Shown: positions 25,608-36,257, numbered from the stretch's first letter. The stretch: 64,000 nucleotides of DNA from Agrobacterium tumefaciens (GCF_017726655.1 NZ_CP072308.1:2802001-2866000), one strand, 5' to 3'. Notes: generated by a model from the letters alone, not told the origin. Numbers and translations are program-made.

Positions 25608-26108
25608 ATGAGTCTGATAGAATTTGAAATTGAGCGTCAGTCCAATCCCGTCGATATGATCGAGATTGTCGCTGCCTCGAATGACTGGTCGTTCGAGCGT
25701 TCGGGCGAGGACGAGATCGCCATGACTGTGGCGGGCCACTGGGCCGATTATCACGTTTCATTTGCATGGATGGAAGATTTCGAAGCGCTACATCTTGCCT
25801 GCGCCTTCGACATCAAGGTGCCGGACCACCGTGTCAACGAAGTCATTTGCCTGCTGTCGCAGGTCAACGGTCAGGTGCTGATGGGTCATTTCGACCTGTG
25901 GCGTCAGGAAGACGTCGTGATCTTCCGCCAGTCGCTGCTTCTCTCCGGTGGTGCCGAGCCGAACAACCAGCAGGTGGAAGTTCTGCTTTCGAGCGCGCTG
26001 GAAGCCTGCGAGCAATATTATCAGGCTTTCCAGTTCGTCGTCTGGTCGGGGCTGGATGCGAAAAGTGCAATCGAAGCGGTCATGTTCGAGACCGTTGGAG
26101 AAGCGTAA
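25608..26108 (+). CDS. YbjN domain-containing protein
   Basis: 166 residues of the YbjN/DUF1790 family, whose fold resembles type III secretion chaperones. The segment WADYHVSFAWMEDFEALHLACAFD and the WRQEDVVIFRQSLLL strand are typical. E. coli YbjN affects motility and stress, but the molecular role is unknown. ATG at 25608 follows GAGAAGGTG. It lies 1 bp before proC, an arrangement common in rhizobia, and is probably co-transcribed with proC and csaA. Confidence 0.88.
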   Translation: MSLIEFEIERQSNPVDMIEIVAASNDWSFERSGEDEIAMTVAGHWADYHVSFAWMEDFEALHLACAFDIKVPDHRVNEVICLLSQVNGQVLMGHFDLWRQEDVVIFRQSLLLSGGAEPNNQQVEVLLSSALEACEQYYQAFQFVVWSGLDAKSAIEAVMFETVGEA

Positions 26109-26109
26109 C

Positions 26110-26928
26110 ATGGTGTACAAGGCTTCCGGGCCACTCGTTCTGGTGGGCGCCGGCAATATGGGCGGCGCCATGCTGTCCGGCTGGCTGAAAAAGGGTGTGC
26201 CGGGATCAAAGGTCATCGTCATTGATCCGCGCCCTTCCGACGCCATGCGCACAACGATTGCGGAGGCCGGCGCGTCACACAGTGAAACCGTTCCCCATGG
26301 GGTGAAGGCCGGCGTTCTTTTCGTGGCGGTGAAGCCGCAGATGATGGATGCCGTGCTGCCATCGCTAAAGCCCCTGCTGGGGCCGGAAACCGTCCTCGTT
26401 TCCATTGCCGCCGGCACGACGATCGCGACTTTCGTTTCGCATTTCGGTGAGGTTGCCGCGGTCCGGGCGATGCCCAACACGCCGGCGATGGTCGGCCGCG
26501 GTGTCACCGGCGCTTATGCCAACGCTCTCGTCACTGGCGAGCTGAAAAGCGTCGTGGACGGGCTGCTGAAGGTGAGCGGCCCGGTCGAATGGGTCGACGC
26601 CGAAAGCGATATCGATGCGGTGACTGCGGTTTCGGGAAGCGGACCGGCTTATGTCTTCTATTTGGTGGAATGCATGGCGGAAGCCGGTCGCAAGGCGGGG
26701 CTTCCGGCCGACATTGCCATGCGTCTCGCGCGTGAAACCGTCGCCGGTGCCGGCGAACTCCTGCATCAATCCGCCGATGAGGCATCGCGCCTGCGCCAGA
26801 ATGTGACCTCGCCCGGCGGCACCACGGCTGCCGCGCTTGCCGTGCTGATGGCGGATGATGGTATGCAGCCATTGTTCGACAGGGCCGTCGCTGCTGCTAA
26901 AACCCGCGCTGAAGAACTGGCGGGCTGA
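26110..26928 (+). CDS. proC: Pyrroline-5-carboxylate reductase
   Basis: 272 residues; last step of proline synthesis, NAD(P)H-dependent. The dinucleotide motif [11 protein letters not shown] is at residues 10-20. The C-terminal signature runs from [13 protein letters not shown] to the TVAGAGEL and [10 protein letters not shown] segments. ATG at 26110 has GGAGAAGCGTAAC in front, overlapping the end of the YbjN gene. Confidence 0.95.
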   Translation: MVYKASGPLVLVGAGNMGGAMLSGWLKKGVPGSKVIVIDPRPSDAMRTTIAEAGASHSETVPHGVKAGVLFVAVKPQMMDAVLPSLKPLLGPETVLVSIAAGTTIATFVSHFGEVAAVRAMPNTPAMVGRGVTGAYANALVTGELKSVVDGLLKVSGPVEWVDAESDIDAVTAVSGSGPAYVFYLVECMAEAGRKAGLPADIAMRLARETVAGAGELLHQSADEASRLRQNVTSPGGTTAAALAVLMADDGMQPLFDRAVAAAKTRAEELAG

Positions 26929-26939
26929 AGGGAAAGGCC

Positions 26940-27281
26940 ATGAGCGAGCAGATTTCCTATGCTGATTTCGAGAGGGTCGATATCCGCGTCGGCACCATTG
27001 TCGAAGCTGAACCTTTTCCCGAAGCGCGCAAGCCGGCAATCAAGGTAAAGATCGATTTCGGACCCGACATCGGCATCAGGAAATCCTCGGCGCAGATCAC
27101 GGTGCATTATACGCCGGAAAGTCTCGTAGGCCGCCAGGTGCTGGGCGTGGTGAATTTTCCGCCGCGCCAGATCGGCCCTTTCCGGTCCGAAGTTCTCACG
27201 CTTGGTTTTGCAGATGCGAACGGCGATATCGTGCTGGCCGCGGTTGAGCGCCCGGTGCCGAACGGCGAAAAAATGTGCTGA
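26940..27281 (+). CDS. csaA: tRNA-binding chaperone CsaA
   Basis: 113 residues forming a single OB-fold EMAP/tRNA-binding domain. [20 protein letters not shown] opens the domain, followed by [15 protein letters not shown] and the family-specific [21 protein letters not shown]. CsaA proteins are dimers that bind tRNA and assist protein export. It starts 11 bp after proC with GGGAAAGGCC in front and faces the histidine kinase gene, 21 bp away. Confidence 0.92.
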   Translation: MSEQISYADFERVDIRVGTIVEAEPFPEARKPAIKVKIDFGPDIGIRKSSAQITVHYTPESLVGRQVLGVVNFPPRQIGPFRSEVLTLGFADANGDIVLAAVERPVPNGEKMC

Positions 27282-27302
27282 CGCGAATACGCTGTTGAGG
27301 CG

Positions 27303-28682
27303 TCACGCCGGAATTTTGACGATAACTCTCAAGCCGCCCAACGGGCTGTCATCCAGCGTCACATCGCCGCCGTGGCTGCGGGCGATATCGCGCACGATGG
27401 AAAGGCCAAGGCCCGTTCCGGAAGCATTGAGGTTGCGCGCCTCGTCCAGCCGGAAGAACGGCTTGAACACATCTTCGCGTGAGATTTCAGGGATGCCGGG
27501 ACCATCGTCGTCAAAGGTCATGATGATGGAACGTGGCGCCTTGCGGATATCGACGTGGAGATTGCTGGCGTAACGCCGCGCATTTTCAGCCAGATTCGCA
27601 ACGAGACGCGACAGGGCGTTCGGACGGGCGATGATCCTCTCGATATTATAAAGCTCGTAGCTGAACTTCTTGCCGTGCAGTTCGAAATCATGGCCAATTT
27701 TTTCGAGAAGTGCCGGAAGTTCCAGCGTGCCGACATCCTCTTCGACATCGGTGCGGGCGAAGGTCAGATAGGCCTCCAGCATGGACTGCATGTCCTCGAC
27801 ATCCTTATCCAGCCCTTCGAGGTCGGGATTGTCGCCGGCGAGCGCCAGTTGCAGCTTGAAGCGGGTGAGGATGGTGCGCAGGTCGTGGCTGACGCCGTTC
27901 AGCATGGCGGTGCGCTGCTCCATCTGCCGCTCGATTCGCTCGCGCATGAGGATGAAGGCCAGGCCGGCGCGCCGCACCTCGTCTGCGCCGCGCGGGGAGT
28001 AGCCGCTCATCTTCTGGCCCTTACCGAAGTTTTCGGCCGCCTTTGCCAGCGCCTCGATGGGCTTGATCTGGCCGCGCAGGAAAAGGATGGAAATAGCGAT
28101 CAACACCAGCGAAGCGCCGACCATCCAGACCAGAAAGATATGCGTGTTGGAGGCATAGGCCGAACTGCGGCTGGTAAAGACACGGAGTGTCTTGTTTTCC
28201 AACTGCACGCGGATTTCGACAAGCGAGCCGTTGCCATAGGTGTCGATCCAGAACGGCCGGCCGATCTGCTGTTGCAACTGATCTGCAAGGATCCTGTCGA
28301 GGATCGAAAACAACGGCTCTGGCTTTGGTGCGGGCAGCTCTGTCTTGGGCTCGATATAGACACTGAGATCGAGCTTCTCGCGGGCGATGCGGATGACGCG
28401 CTGATAATCGTCCTCCTCCGGGTCCGTCTGTAGCAAGGCGATGATTGCCGAGATATCGCGCGTGACCGCTGCCGAAAGGCGTTCCGTCACCAGCTGCCAG
28501 TGGCGCTCCATGAAAACGGCCGCGACAACGGCCTGAAGCAGGATCATCGGCAGGATGATGATGAGCAGCGAGCGGGTGTAAAGACCTGTCGGCAGCCAGT
28601 GGCGCAGCCATCTGCCGAAGGAGCGCCAGGCCTTTGCCACGGGACTCTTTTTGAACGTGTCGAGAAAATCGAGGCTCGCCAT
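27303..28682 (-). CDS. Sensor histidine kinase (EnvZ-like)
   Basis: 459 residues: TM1 about 37-58, a periplasmic domain about 59-180 with the LSVYIEPKTELP region of the RisS/EnvZ class, TM2 about 182-203, HAMP 204-256, and a dimerisation domain with phospho-acceptor His266 in NGVSHDLRT. The ATPase domain carries NLAENARRY (N box), DDDGPGIP (G1) and GTGLGLSI (G2). It lies 31 bp downstream of the response regulator gene; MarR, regulator and kinase form one operon. Signal unknown. Confidence 0.92.
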   Translation of the reverse strand: MASLDFLDTFKKSPVAKAWRSFGRWLRHWLPTGLYTRSLLIIILPMILLQAVVAAVFMERHWQLVTERLSAAVTRDISAIIALLQTDPEEDDYQRVIRIAREKLDLSVYIEPKTELPAPKPEPLFSILDRILADQLQQQIGRPFWIDTYGNGSLVEIRVQLENKTLRVFTSRSSAYASNTHIFLVWMVGASLVLIAISILFLRGQIKPIEALAKAAENFGKGQKMSGYSPRGADEVRRAGLAFILMRERIERQMEQRTAMLNGVSHDLRTILTRFKLQLALAGDNPDLEGLDKDVEDMQSMLEAYLTFARTDVEEDVGTLELPALLEKIGHDFELHGKKFSYELYNIERIIARPNALSRLVANLAENARRYASNLHVDIRKAPRSIIMTFDDDGPGIPEISREDVFKPFFRLDEARNLNASGTGLGLSIVRDIARSHGGDVTLDDSPLGGLRVIVKIPA

Positions 28683-28713
28683 GGTCGTGCGTTCGCCCTT
28701 CCTTGGGTGCTCG

Positions 28714-29427
28714 TCAGTCCACGCTCAGGCGGTAACCGATGCCGCGCACCGTTTGCAGATAAACAGGATTGGCAGGGTCGTCCTCGATCTTGCGACGAAG
28801 ACGGTTGATCTGCACGTCGATGGTTCTCTCGCCCACGTCCGATTCCGCTTCGACCAGTTCATGTCGGGGAATCGTGTCGCCGGCGCGCAGCGCAAACAGC
28901 AGCATGATCTCCTGTTCGCGGTCCGTCAGCCGGATTGTTTCCGGACCGCGTCGCAATTCCTTCTTCGGGATGGAGAAGCTGTAGGGGCCGAACATGATCT
29001 GTTCGATCTTCGGCGTATCGGGCGAGGTGTTGCGCCGCAGGATATTGTTGATACGCAGTACGAGTTCGCGCGGATCAAACGGCTTGGCGAGATAGTCATC
29101 AGCCCCCGCTTCAAGGCCGGCTATGCGCGAATCCGCTTCCGACCGGGCGGTCAGCAGAATGACCGGCACGGATTTGTTTTCGTTGAGCGAGCGAGTGAGC
29201 GACAACCCGTTCTCGCCGGGCATCATCACATCGAGGATAAGAAGATCGAAGCGGATGCCGACCATCTTGCGCCGCGCCTCGGCGGCATCGGCAGCGACAG
29301 AGATGCGATATCCCTTATCGCCAAGGAAGCGTTGCAGGAGATCGCGAATACGCGCGTCGTCGTCAACGATCAGGAGATGGGCCGCGTCGTCATCGGCCGG
29401 TAGACGTTTTGCCGGAGCCTGCGCCAT
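28714..29427 (-). CDS. OmpR-family response regulator (PetR-like)
   Basis: 237 residues from the ATG at 29427. The receiver domain has phospho-acceptor Asp66 in LLILDVMMP, acidic pocket DDD 22-24, and Lys in YLAKPFDP. The C-terminal winged helix shows LTDREQEIMLL and GERTIDVQINRLRRKIEDDP. A MarR gene directly before an OmpR-type regulator is the layout of petP-petR in Rhodobacter, where PetR is needed for cytochrome bc1 formation. Orthology here is an inference. The GGAGG site lies within the end of the MarR gene. Confidence 0.92.
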   Translation of the reverse strand: MAQAPAKRLPADDDAAHLLIVDDDARIRDLLQRFLGDKGYRISVAADAAEARRKMVGIRFDLLILDVMMPGENGLSLTRSLNENKSVPVILLTARSEADSRIAGLEAGADDYLAKPFDPRELVLRINNILRRNTSPDTPKIEQIMFGPYSFSIPKKELRRGPETIRLTDREQEIMLLFALRAGDTIPRHELVEAESDVGERTIDVQINRLRRKIEDDPANPVYLQTVRGIGYRLSVD

Positions 29428-29429
29428 GG

Positions 29430-29990
29430 TCACTCGTCCTCCGCGCTCGCCGTCGTCGCGGCGGGGCTGCGCATCTGTGCAAGGAACTGCCGCACGCAGG
29501 CCCGCGCGTCCGGTCCCAGACCTTCGAGCGCGCGGTCGATGCGGCGCGATTGTGGCTCGCTGAGCGCCAGCGCCAGTTCGCGGCCCGTGAGCGTGGGGTA
29601 AAGCCTGCGCTGGCGGCGATCTTCGGGACCTGCCATCTGCCTGATGTAGCCGTCGTCTATCAGCTGTTTGAGCACGCGGGCGAGGCTCTGCTTGGTGATG
29701 CCAAGCGTGTCCAGCAAATCCGCCACCGTCATGCCCGGCTGCCGGCTGACGAAATAGACAACACGGTGGTGGGCGCGTCCGTAATCCAGTTTCGACAGGA
29801 TGACATCGGGATCGGAGACAAAGTCGCGATATGCGAAAAACAGCGACTCGATCGTGTCGAAATCGATCTTGCCGTCATCAACCTTCGGGAGTGCCGGTGT
29901 CTGCCTTGCGGCGGCGGATTTTAGCGATTGCGGTGGCACTGCGGTTCCTTCATATCCTGCGGCTGTCTGATCATAGCTGACAGGCGTCAA
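29430..29990 (-). CDS. MarR-family regulator (PetP-like)
   Basis: About 186 residues with a MarR winged helix-turn-helix: VADLLDTLGITKQSLARVLKQLIDDGYI is the recognition region, followed by the wing GPEDRRQRRLYPTLTG. The start is uncertain. The only in-frame upstream ATG (30122) lies inside the terminator of the SH3 gene and would add non-protein-like sequence, so I place the start at the TTG at 29990 (LTPVSYDQ). It ends 2 bp before the ATG of the response regulator and is probably translationally coupled to it. By analogy with PetP it may regulate the operon. Confidence 0.8.
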   Translation of the reverse strand: MTPVSYDQTAAGYEGTAVPPQSLKSAAARQTPALPKVDDGKIDFDTIESLFFAYRDFVSDPDVILSKLDYGRAHHRVVYFVSRQPGMTVADLLDTLGITKQSLARVLKQLIDDGYIRQMAGPEDRRQRRLYPTLTGRELALALSEPQSRRIDRALEGLGPDARACVRQFLAQMRSPAATTASAEDE

Positions 29991-30120
29991 TGCGCCAATA
30001 TTCTGTAAACATAGCCGAAAATGCGTCCACTCGGGAGAATGCCGCCAATCATTTTCTGTTGCGGTGGATAATATGGCGCGGGTGCGGGTGCAACTGGAAT
30101 CAGGAAAGCCGATGCCTGAC

Positions 30121-30150
30121 ATGAAAAAGAGCGCGGTCAGACCGCGCTCT
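30121..30150 (-). terminator. Rho-independent terminator of the SH3-domain gene
   Basis: AGAGCGCGGT (30128-30137) pairs perfectly with ACCGCGCTCT (30141-30150), with a 3-nt loop. On the minus strand it is followed by TTTTT. It separates the SH3 gene from the MarR operon. Confidence 0.8.
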
Positions 30151-30179
30151 TCATATCAACGAATGCTGATAAACCGGAT

Positions 30180-30779
30180 TTACTGGTAGACGTAAACGAT
30201 CCGGCGGGTCGAGGGTTCGACGAGAACCGGAACGTCGTTCACGCGGACGTAGCGGTACTGATAGTCCGGGACCTCAACCAGACGGGTATCGGCCGGCAGG
30301 ACGCTCCCAACGGCGATGTCGCCATCATAGGTGACGGTGTCTGCGGGGTGCTCATCAATATAGGTGATGACCGACTGCGGCGGATCGACTTCGCCCACGC
30401 GGCCGAGATTCGGGTCGCCCGGGTTCGGCTCGGACTGTACGCTCGCGGTTTTCTCATAGGTCACAACGGGAACGCTGAGTTCCGTGCGGCGCTCCTTGAG
30501 GATCACAGGCGAGCCTTCGTACATCACGTTCAGGTAATCGGCATGGGCCCAACCGCGCAGGCCGTTCACCTCAATGCGGCACCAGCTGCTACCCTCCATG
30601 CAGCCATCCAGCACGGCGTTGCTGCCACGGGTGGCAAGGCCGAGCTCCGGATAGTCCTCGCCCGGGCCGGAACGGACCGAAATATCCGATGCGGTGGTTG
30701 CGACCATGGCGGCATTTGCATAGCCTGCCATCAAGGCAAAGGCGCCACCAGCGACCAGCATTTTAAGCTTCTTGTCCAT
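30180..30779 (-). CDS. Exported SH3 / DUF1236 protein
   Basis: 199 residues with a signal peptide (1-23, ending YANA). Next comes a bacterial SH3 domain (about 28-90) with SVRSGPGEDYPELG and GWAHADYL, then a DUF1236-type C-terminus (SVITYIDEHPADTVTY... VNDVPVLVEPSTRRIVYVY). Such proteins are periplasmic or surface-exposed in rhizobia and may bind cell-wall material; the role is not established. ATG at 30779 follows AAGGAGTGAGACAC. Confidence 0.88.
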   Translation of the reverse strand: MDKKLKMLVAGGAFALMAGYANAAMVATTASDISVRSGPGEDYPELGLATRGSNAVLDGCMEGSSWCRIEVNGLRGWAHADYLNVMYEGSPVILKERRTELSVPVVTYEKTASVQSEPNPGDPNLGRVGEVDPPQSVITYIDEHPADTVTYDGDIAVGSVLPADTRLVEVPDYQYRYVRVNDVPVLVEPSTRRIVYVYQ

Positions 30780-31000
30780 GTGTCTCACTCCTTTCAAGAC
30801 TGGTGCTACAACGTCGCAACCATCAGGGCGTTCCACATTTTTCAGGGATATCAGGCCCTCCTTCCTATTATGTGCCTGTAAAAAATAGCGATTTTCTTTG
30901 CGCCTGCGCGGCCTGAAAAAGCGGGGAACGGTCGTCGGCATTGTGCCTTCCTCCCCCGCGGGCTATAGGACACATCAGCTTTCAGACAGGAGAACAGGAT

Positions 31001-31645
31001 ATGGGTAAATTGCAGGCGGGCATTATTCCGGTAACGCCATTCGAGCAGAATTGCACCATCCTGTTCGATCAGGACACCAAGGAAGGTGTCGTTGTCGACC
31101 CCGGCGGGGATGTGGATGTCATTCTTCAGGTCGTTGCGGAAAACGGGATTACGCTCAAGGAAATCTGGCTGACGCACGGTCATCTCGACCACGCCGGCGG
31201 TGCCGATGAATTGAGGGGCAAGCTTTCGCTCCCTGTGATCGGGCCGCATGAGGACGATCGGCCCTTGCTGGAGAGGATCGAAGTGCAGGCGGAGAAATAC
31301 GGCATCACCGGTCTCAAGAATGTGACGCCCGATACGTGGCTGAAGGATGGCGACACGGTTTCCTTCGGGGGGCACATTTTCGAAGTCTATCACTGCCCTG
31401 GCCACGCGCCCGGTCACGTGGTCTATTACAACCGAGACCAGAACTTCGCTCATGTGGGTGATGTGCTGTTTTCGGGGTCGGTGGGGCGCACGGATTTGCC
31501 GGGCGGAAACCACGAGCAGTTGATGGCGTCCATTCGCGACAAGCTCCTGCCGCTGGGAGACGACGTGGGCTTCATCTGCGGCCATGGCCCCGGTGGGCGG
31601 CTCGGCGAAGAGCGGCTCAACAATCCCTATCTGAAGGGGCTCTGA
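31001..31645 (+). CDS. MBL-fold metallo-hydrolase (glyoxalase II-like)
   Basis: 214 residues. The metal-binding motif THGHLDHAGG is at residues 57-66, the further ligands are in HCPGHAPGHV and HVGDVLFSGSVGRTD, and the last histidine is in CGHGPGG. This is the short GloB-like group (YcbL class), which hydrolyses S-lactoylglutathione or related thioesters. ATG at 31001 follows CAGGAGAACAGGAT. It is a single gene, convergent with cspA. Confidence 0.9.
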   Translation: MGKLQAGIIPVTPFEQNCTILFDQDTKEGVVVDPGGDVDVILQVVAENGITLKEIWLTHGHLDHAGGADELRGKLSLPVIGPHEDDRPLLERIEVQAEKYGITGLKNVTPDTWLKDGDTVSFGGHIFEVYHCPGHAPGHVVYYNRDQNFAHVGDVLFSGSVGRTDLPGGNHEQLMASIRDKLLPLGDDVGFICGHGPGGRLGEERLNNPYLKGL

Positions 31646-31673
31646 CGGCCGGTGACGGCAGGCCCGCGGCTGT

Positions 31674-31701
31674 GCATAAAAAAACCCGGCATTCCTGCCG
31701 G
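31674..31701 (-). terminator. Rho-independent terminator of cspA
   Basis: CCCGGCA (31684-31690) and TGCCGGG (31695-31701) form a 7-bp stem with a TTCC loop. The minus-strand tail is seven uridines. It lies in the gap between two convergent genes. Confidence 0.8.
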
Positions 31702-31732
31702 GCTTCAACTAGAAGAGAAAGCCGTTTTAGGG

Positions 31733-31948
31733 TCAGCCAGCAATCTGCAGATTGACTGCCTTCGGCCCCTTGCCGCGACGATCCGGTTCCGTGTCGAAGC
31801 TCACTTTCTGATTTTCTGAAAGTCCGGACAGGCCGGAAGCCTGTACGGCAGAGATGTGAACAAAGATATCAGCGCCACCATTGTCTGGCTTGATGAAGCC
31901 GAAGCCTTTGTCGGTATTGAAGAATTTTACGGTGCCAGTTTCGGCCAT
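31733..31948 (-). CDS. cspA: Cold-shock protein, CspA family
   Basis: 71 residues forming a single cold-shock domain with both RNA-binding motifs, RNP1 KGFGFIKP and RNP2 DIFVHISAV. It binds single-stranded RNA/DNA as an RNA chaperone. ATG at 31948 follows AAGGACCTGATGC. A 445-bp gene-free region lies upstream; csp genes typically have long structured leaders that give temperature control. The symbol is a family label, since rhizobia carry several csp genes. Confidence 0.93.
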   Translation of the reverse strand: MAETGTVKFFNTDKGFGFIKPDNGGADIFVHISAVQASGLSGLSENQKVSFDTEPDRRGKGPKAVNLQIAG

Positions 31949-32393
31949 GCATCAGGTCCTTTTCGCTCTGCCCGCGTTCAGCTACAGGCAGCATTACAGT
32001 TTTGCCCCGCGTGGGCGTTGGCAGGCAGTTCTTGACTAGTGAGAAAATGGACCTTCGCAGCGGGAAGTAATGGCGTTCTCATCCAACGTTTTTCGTCCCA
32101 CCGCCCGAGGTTTATAGCGTCCCCGGTGCGCAAATTTATAGGCCTTCCCATGCTCGCAAATTGCCCGAACCGCAACAGATTGCTGCGTTTATCTAAAATT
32201 GGCAAGCAAAAGTTTTCACGGGCTTTTTGTCAGATAAAAAACCTGCAGTAGAACTGCATCGAGGAAACGCACATTTTTTCCGCATAAGGTATATCTGCCG
32301 AAATAATTGCCGTTTCCGTCAGCCTTTGGGGCAAAATTTTGGATGTAAAGCGGCGGATTCCTGCGAAAAGCAGAAAAATCAGTTTTGACGGCG
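31949..32393. other. Long intergenic region upstream of cspA
   Basis: 445 bp without a convincing gene. The cspA-proximal 100-150 bp is probably the mRNA leader. The part near 32150-32390 is AT-rich and holds the start region for cspA transcription and the end of the EamA gene. Short open frames occur but none has a good ribosome binding site. Confidence 0.45.
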
Positions 32394-33296
32394 TCAGGTC
32401 GGTTCGGTCAGGGGGTTGGGGCGTTTACGGGTCAATTCGGGCACCAGTTCAACCATGAGGATGGCGGCGAAAATGATGAGGCATCCGACGTAGCCTGCAC
32501 CCGAAATGGTTTCTTTCAGGAAGACCGAGGCCAGCAACGCGCCGAAAAGCGCCTCCGAAGACAGGAAGATCGCGGCCTGCGGGGCAGTGGTGTAACGCTG
32601 GCCGATGACCTGCAGGACGAAAGCGAGCCCGGAGGACACGAGGCCGACATAGAGGATTTCTGCCAGCGACGCCTCGATCGCGGCAAAGCTCAGCGGTTCG
32701 AACACAGCGCCGATCATGCAACTCAGAAGGGAGCAAACGGCGAACTGTGTGCACGAAAGCGCGAGCGGCCTTCCGCTTTCGGAAACGAAGCGGCCAGCAA
32801 GCGTAATCTGGATCGCCCAGAAGAAGGCGCAGACGATACTGAGAAAATCGCCTTTCGTCAGCGTTTCGAAAGCGCCGCCGGAGAGCAGGAAGATGCCGCC
32901 GAGCATCATCAGCGCGCATGGCCAGACGATCCAGTGGGGATGCCGACGGTAAAGAATGACGGCGATGACGGGCACGAAGATGACGTAAAGCCCGGTCAGG
33001 AAACTGGAATTGGTGACGGTTGTTGTCAGCAGCCCGACCTGCTGCGTGGTTGCGCCGGCAAACAGGGCGAGACCGACGAACATGAAGTTGCCGATTTCGC
33101 GCCGGCGTGGCGGCGATTTCCGCGACCGCGTTTCCATGAGTGCAAAGGGCAGCACGGCAATGGCGGCGATCGCGAAGCGAAGGCCGACGAACCAGAACGG
33201 GCCGATCGACGCCATGGCGGAGGACTGTGCGACGAACCCGCCACCCCAGATCGCGGCGGCGAGCAGAAGCAGCATATTGGCCTGGAGACGAGTCAT
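32394..33296 (-). CDS. EamA/DMT-superfamily transporter
   Basis: 300 residues with ten membrane segments in two EamA repeats. The first repeat starts LLLLAAAIWGGGFVAQSSAM; the second ends with the typical EALFGALLASVFLKE. These are drug/metabolite exporters of the inner membrane; substrate cannot be inferred. ATG at 33296 was chosen; a GTG 9 bp upstream is in frame. Confidence 0.9.
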   Translation of the reverse strand: MTRLQANMLLLLAAAIWGGGFVAQSSAMASIGPFWFVGLRFAIAAIAVLPFALMETRSRKSPPRRREIGNFMFVGLALFAGATTQQVGLLTTTVTNSSFLTGLYVIFVPVIAVILYRRHPHWIVWPCALMMLGGIFLLSGGAFETLTKGDFLSIVCAFFWAIQITLAGRFVSESGRPLALSCTQFAVCSLLSCMIGAVFEPLSFAAIEASLAEILYVGLVSSGLAFVLQVIGQRYTTAPQAAIFLSSEALFGALLASVFLKETISGAGYVGCLIIFAAILMVELVPELTRKRPNPLTEPT

Positions 33297-33445
33297 TCTT
33301 TGCACCGCACAGCAGGGCCGGGCGATCTTTCAGTCACGGCCGTGGAAACAGGAATTTTTTGAAATGCCGAACCGGCGATGCGGACGACTGGTTCCCGGGT
33401 GCTTTAGCAGCAACATGCCAATGCCGCAAGCAAAGGCAGGTGGCC

Positions 33446-33757
33446 CTACCTGAAGCGGCGCGCCTCGTCCTTCAGGCTTCGCCGGGTGAGCGTCAGGCCG
33501 CCAATCGCAAGGCCGATGAAGGCGACGGCGGAGAGACCGATGAGCAGGAGATGCGGGCCGGCCTTCGTCGTTGCCGCAACCTGGGGAATGGCCGCTGTGT
33601 GCAGCGTGTCCACGGCCTGTGTGGCAGCATTGGCCGAGGTTGCGATGCCCGCGGCCATGGTGACGATGACAAGAAAAGCGGCAACGGCCATCCAGAGGGA
33701 AAACAGGGTTCTCTGCGCCCTTAACCTTTCAACGGAACTCCGGTCGTTGGTAAACAT
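33446..33757 (-). CDS. Small membrane protein of unknown function
   Basis: 103 residues with two hydrophobic segments (about 21-43 and 70-90), a short loop rich in Ala/Thr between them, and a basic C-terminus (TRRSLKDEARRFR). No family recognised. The codon pattern and a GAGGCGAC site before the ATG support a real gene. Confidence 0.6.
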   Translation of the reverse strand: MFTNDRSSVERLRAQRTLFSLWMAVAAFLVIVTMAAGIATSANAATQAVDTLHTAAIPQVAATTKAGPHLLLIGLSAVAFIGLAIGGLTLTRRSLKDEARRFR

Positions 33758-33903
33758 GGCTGTCGCCTCTTGCCCCTGTTCTTGAAGGATAAAAGAGGCT
33801 TCGAAATGGACGGCTTGGAGACCGAATTCTGGCGTTCCGCGGCATTTATTGCGGCCATATTGTGGCAGAGGGGTTTGCGGTAGCTTTTTTGATGCGTTTG
33901 CCC

Positions 33904-34818
33904 TTAAAGCCCCCGTTTCCCGAATGTTCGGGTCTGGCGCGCGGGATGCGGCTCTTCTCTGAAAAATCCCAGTGGCGCACCGCTTTTTTCCGGCCGCGAT
34001 GGTGAGAAATAGGTGCTGCCGAGTTCAGGGAAACGCGTGTCGAACGTCGTCGGCGCAAGTTCGGGCCGTGCCAGAATGTAACCCTGCATCAGGACGACGC
34101 CGAGGTCCTCGCACAAGCCCACCTGCCAGCTCGCCTCCAGACCTTCGAAGACCGGCTCGATGCCGTCTTCCCGGAACTGACGGACGATGACACGCAGAAG
34201 GGCGGCGCCCGCCGAATTCTGCATGAAATCCCGCACCCAGCCTGCTTCAAATTTCACGTAGTCAGGCTTGATGAGCTTGACCCTTTCAATATCGGAATCG
34301 CCGGCACCGTAATCGTCGAGCGCCACGCGAAAACCGATATCGTGCATGTGATAGGCGAAGTCGGCGACCATCTGCGTGTCGGAGGCCTTTTTCTCTGAAA
34401 TTTCGCACACGATGCGATCGGCCGTCAGGCCCGCCTCGTGGGCCGCAAGGCGCATGCGTTCCACTTCCTGCCGCATCTTGGCCGGGGTCTGGAACAGGCC
34501 AGGGTGAAAGTTGACGAAAATGCGGGCGCGGGCGCGGTTTAGCCGGCCAGTGTTGAGGATGTGGACCGTGCGCAGGATGCTGTCGATGTTCTCGATGTCG
34601 CCGGGCGCGACCAGCGAGAAAAATTCGCCCGGCGTCACTGGCTCGCCATTGCGATGAGGCCGCACCAGACCCTCGAATGAATCGATGTCGAGCGCGCCAT
34701 TTGCCGTTCTTCGGAAAATGGGCTGCAGCGCCGATTTGAGGTTGAACATGTGATAGGCCGTGGACCATGTGCCATCGACCTCTCGGACAAGACTGGAAAA
34801 GATGCTTTTGGGCGCCAT
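33904..34818 (-). CDS. EAL-domain protein (c-di-GMP phosphodiesterase candidate)
   Basis: 304 residues, a stand-alone cytosolic EAL domain (about 25-265) with a short N-terminal part and a basic C-terminal tail. The name motif reads EGL at 49-51 (FEGLVRPH) instead of EAL. Other active-site groups remain: VNFHP, CEISE, LDDYGAGDS and VKFE. Ala-to-Gly at the second position leaves the catalytic Glu, so activity is possible. There is no GGDEF or sensor domain. It is a single gene, divergent from aatA. Confidence 0.88.
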   Translation of the reverse strand: MAPKSIFSSLVREVDGTWSTAYHMFNLKSALQPIFRRTANGALDIDSFEGLVRPHRNGEPVTPGEFFSLVAPGDIENIDSILRTVHILNTGRLNRARARIFVNFHPGLFQTPAKMRQEVERMRLAAHEAGLTADRIVCEISEKKASDTQMVADFAYHMHDIGFRVALDDYGAGDSDIERVKLIKPDYVKFEAGWVRDFMQNSAGAALLRVIVRQFREDGIEPVFEGLEASWQVGLCEDLGVVLMQGYILARPELAPTTFDTRFPELGSTYFSPSRPEKSGAPLGFFREEPHPARQTRTFGKRGL

Positions 34819-35017
34819 TTTTCCACCAGCTACAGAGACACGACCCCTATTGCCGTCAATGTATCACGACAAGCGTTACTTCCGGGTTAAGAAAGGCTTA
34901 AATTGTCCCCCAACGCCAGATTGGCCGGCTTTTGGCCTTGAAACTGGTCCCGTCTTTCGACATAGAAATTGCCGCAGCAGACGAGATTTCCAAGCTCTGC
35001 GATGTCAACCCCAATAG

Positions 35018-36232
<1,215 letters not shown>

Positions 36233-36257
36233 TTGGCCAACGATCGTGAATGAAATT

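Noticed and set aside
30051..30122. N-terminal extension of the MarR protein
   Set aside because: It overlaps the SH3-gene terminator and reads as non-protein-like sequence.
31978..32205. 75-codon minus-strand frame upstream of cspA
   Set aside because: No ribosome binding site and atypical composition; better explained as csp leader DNA.
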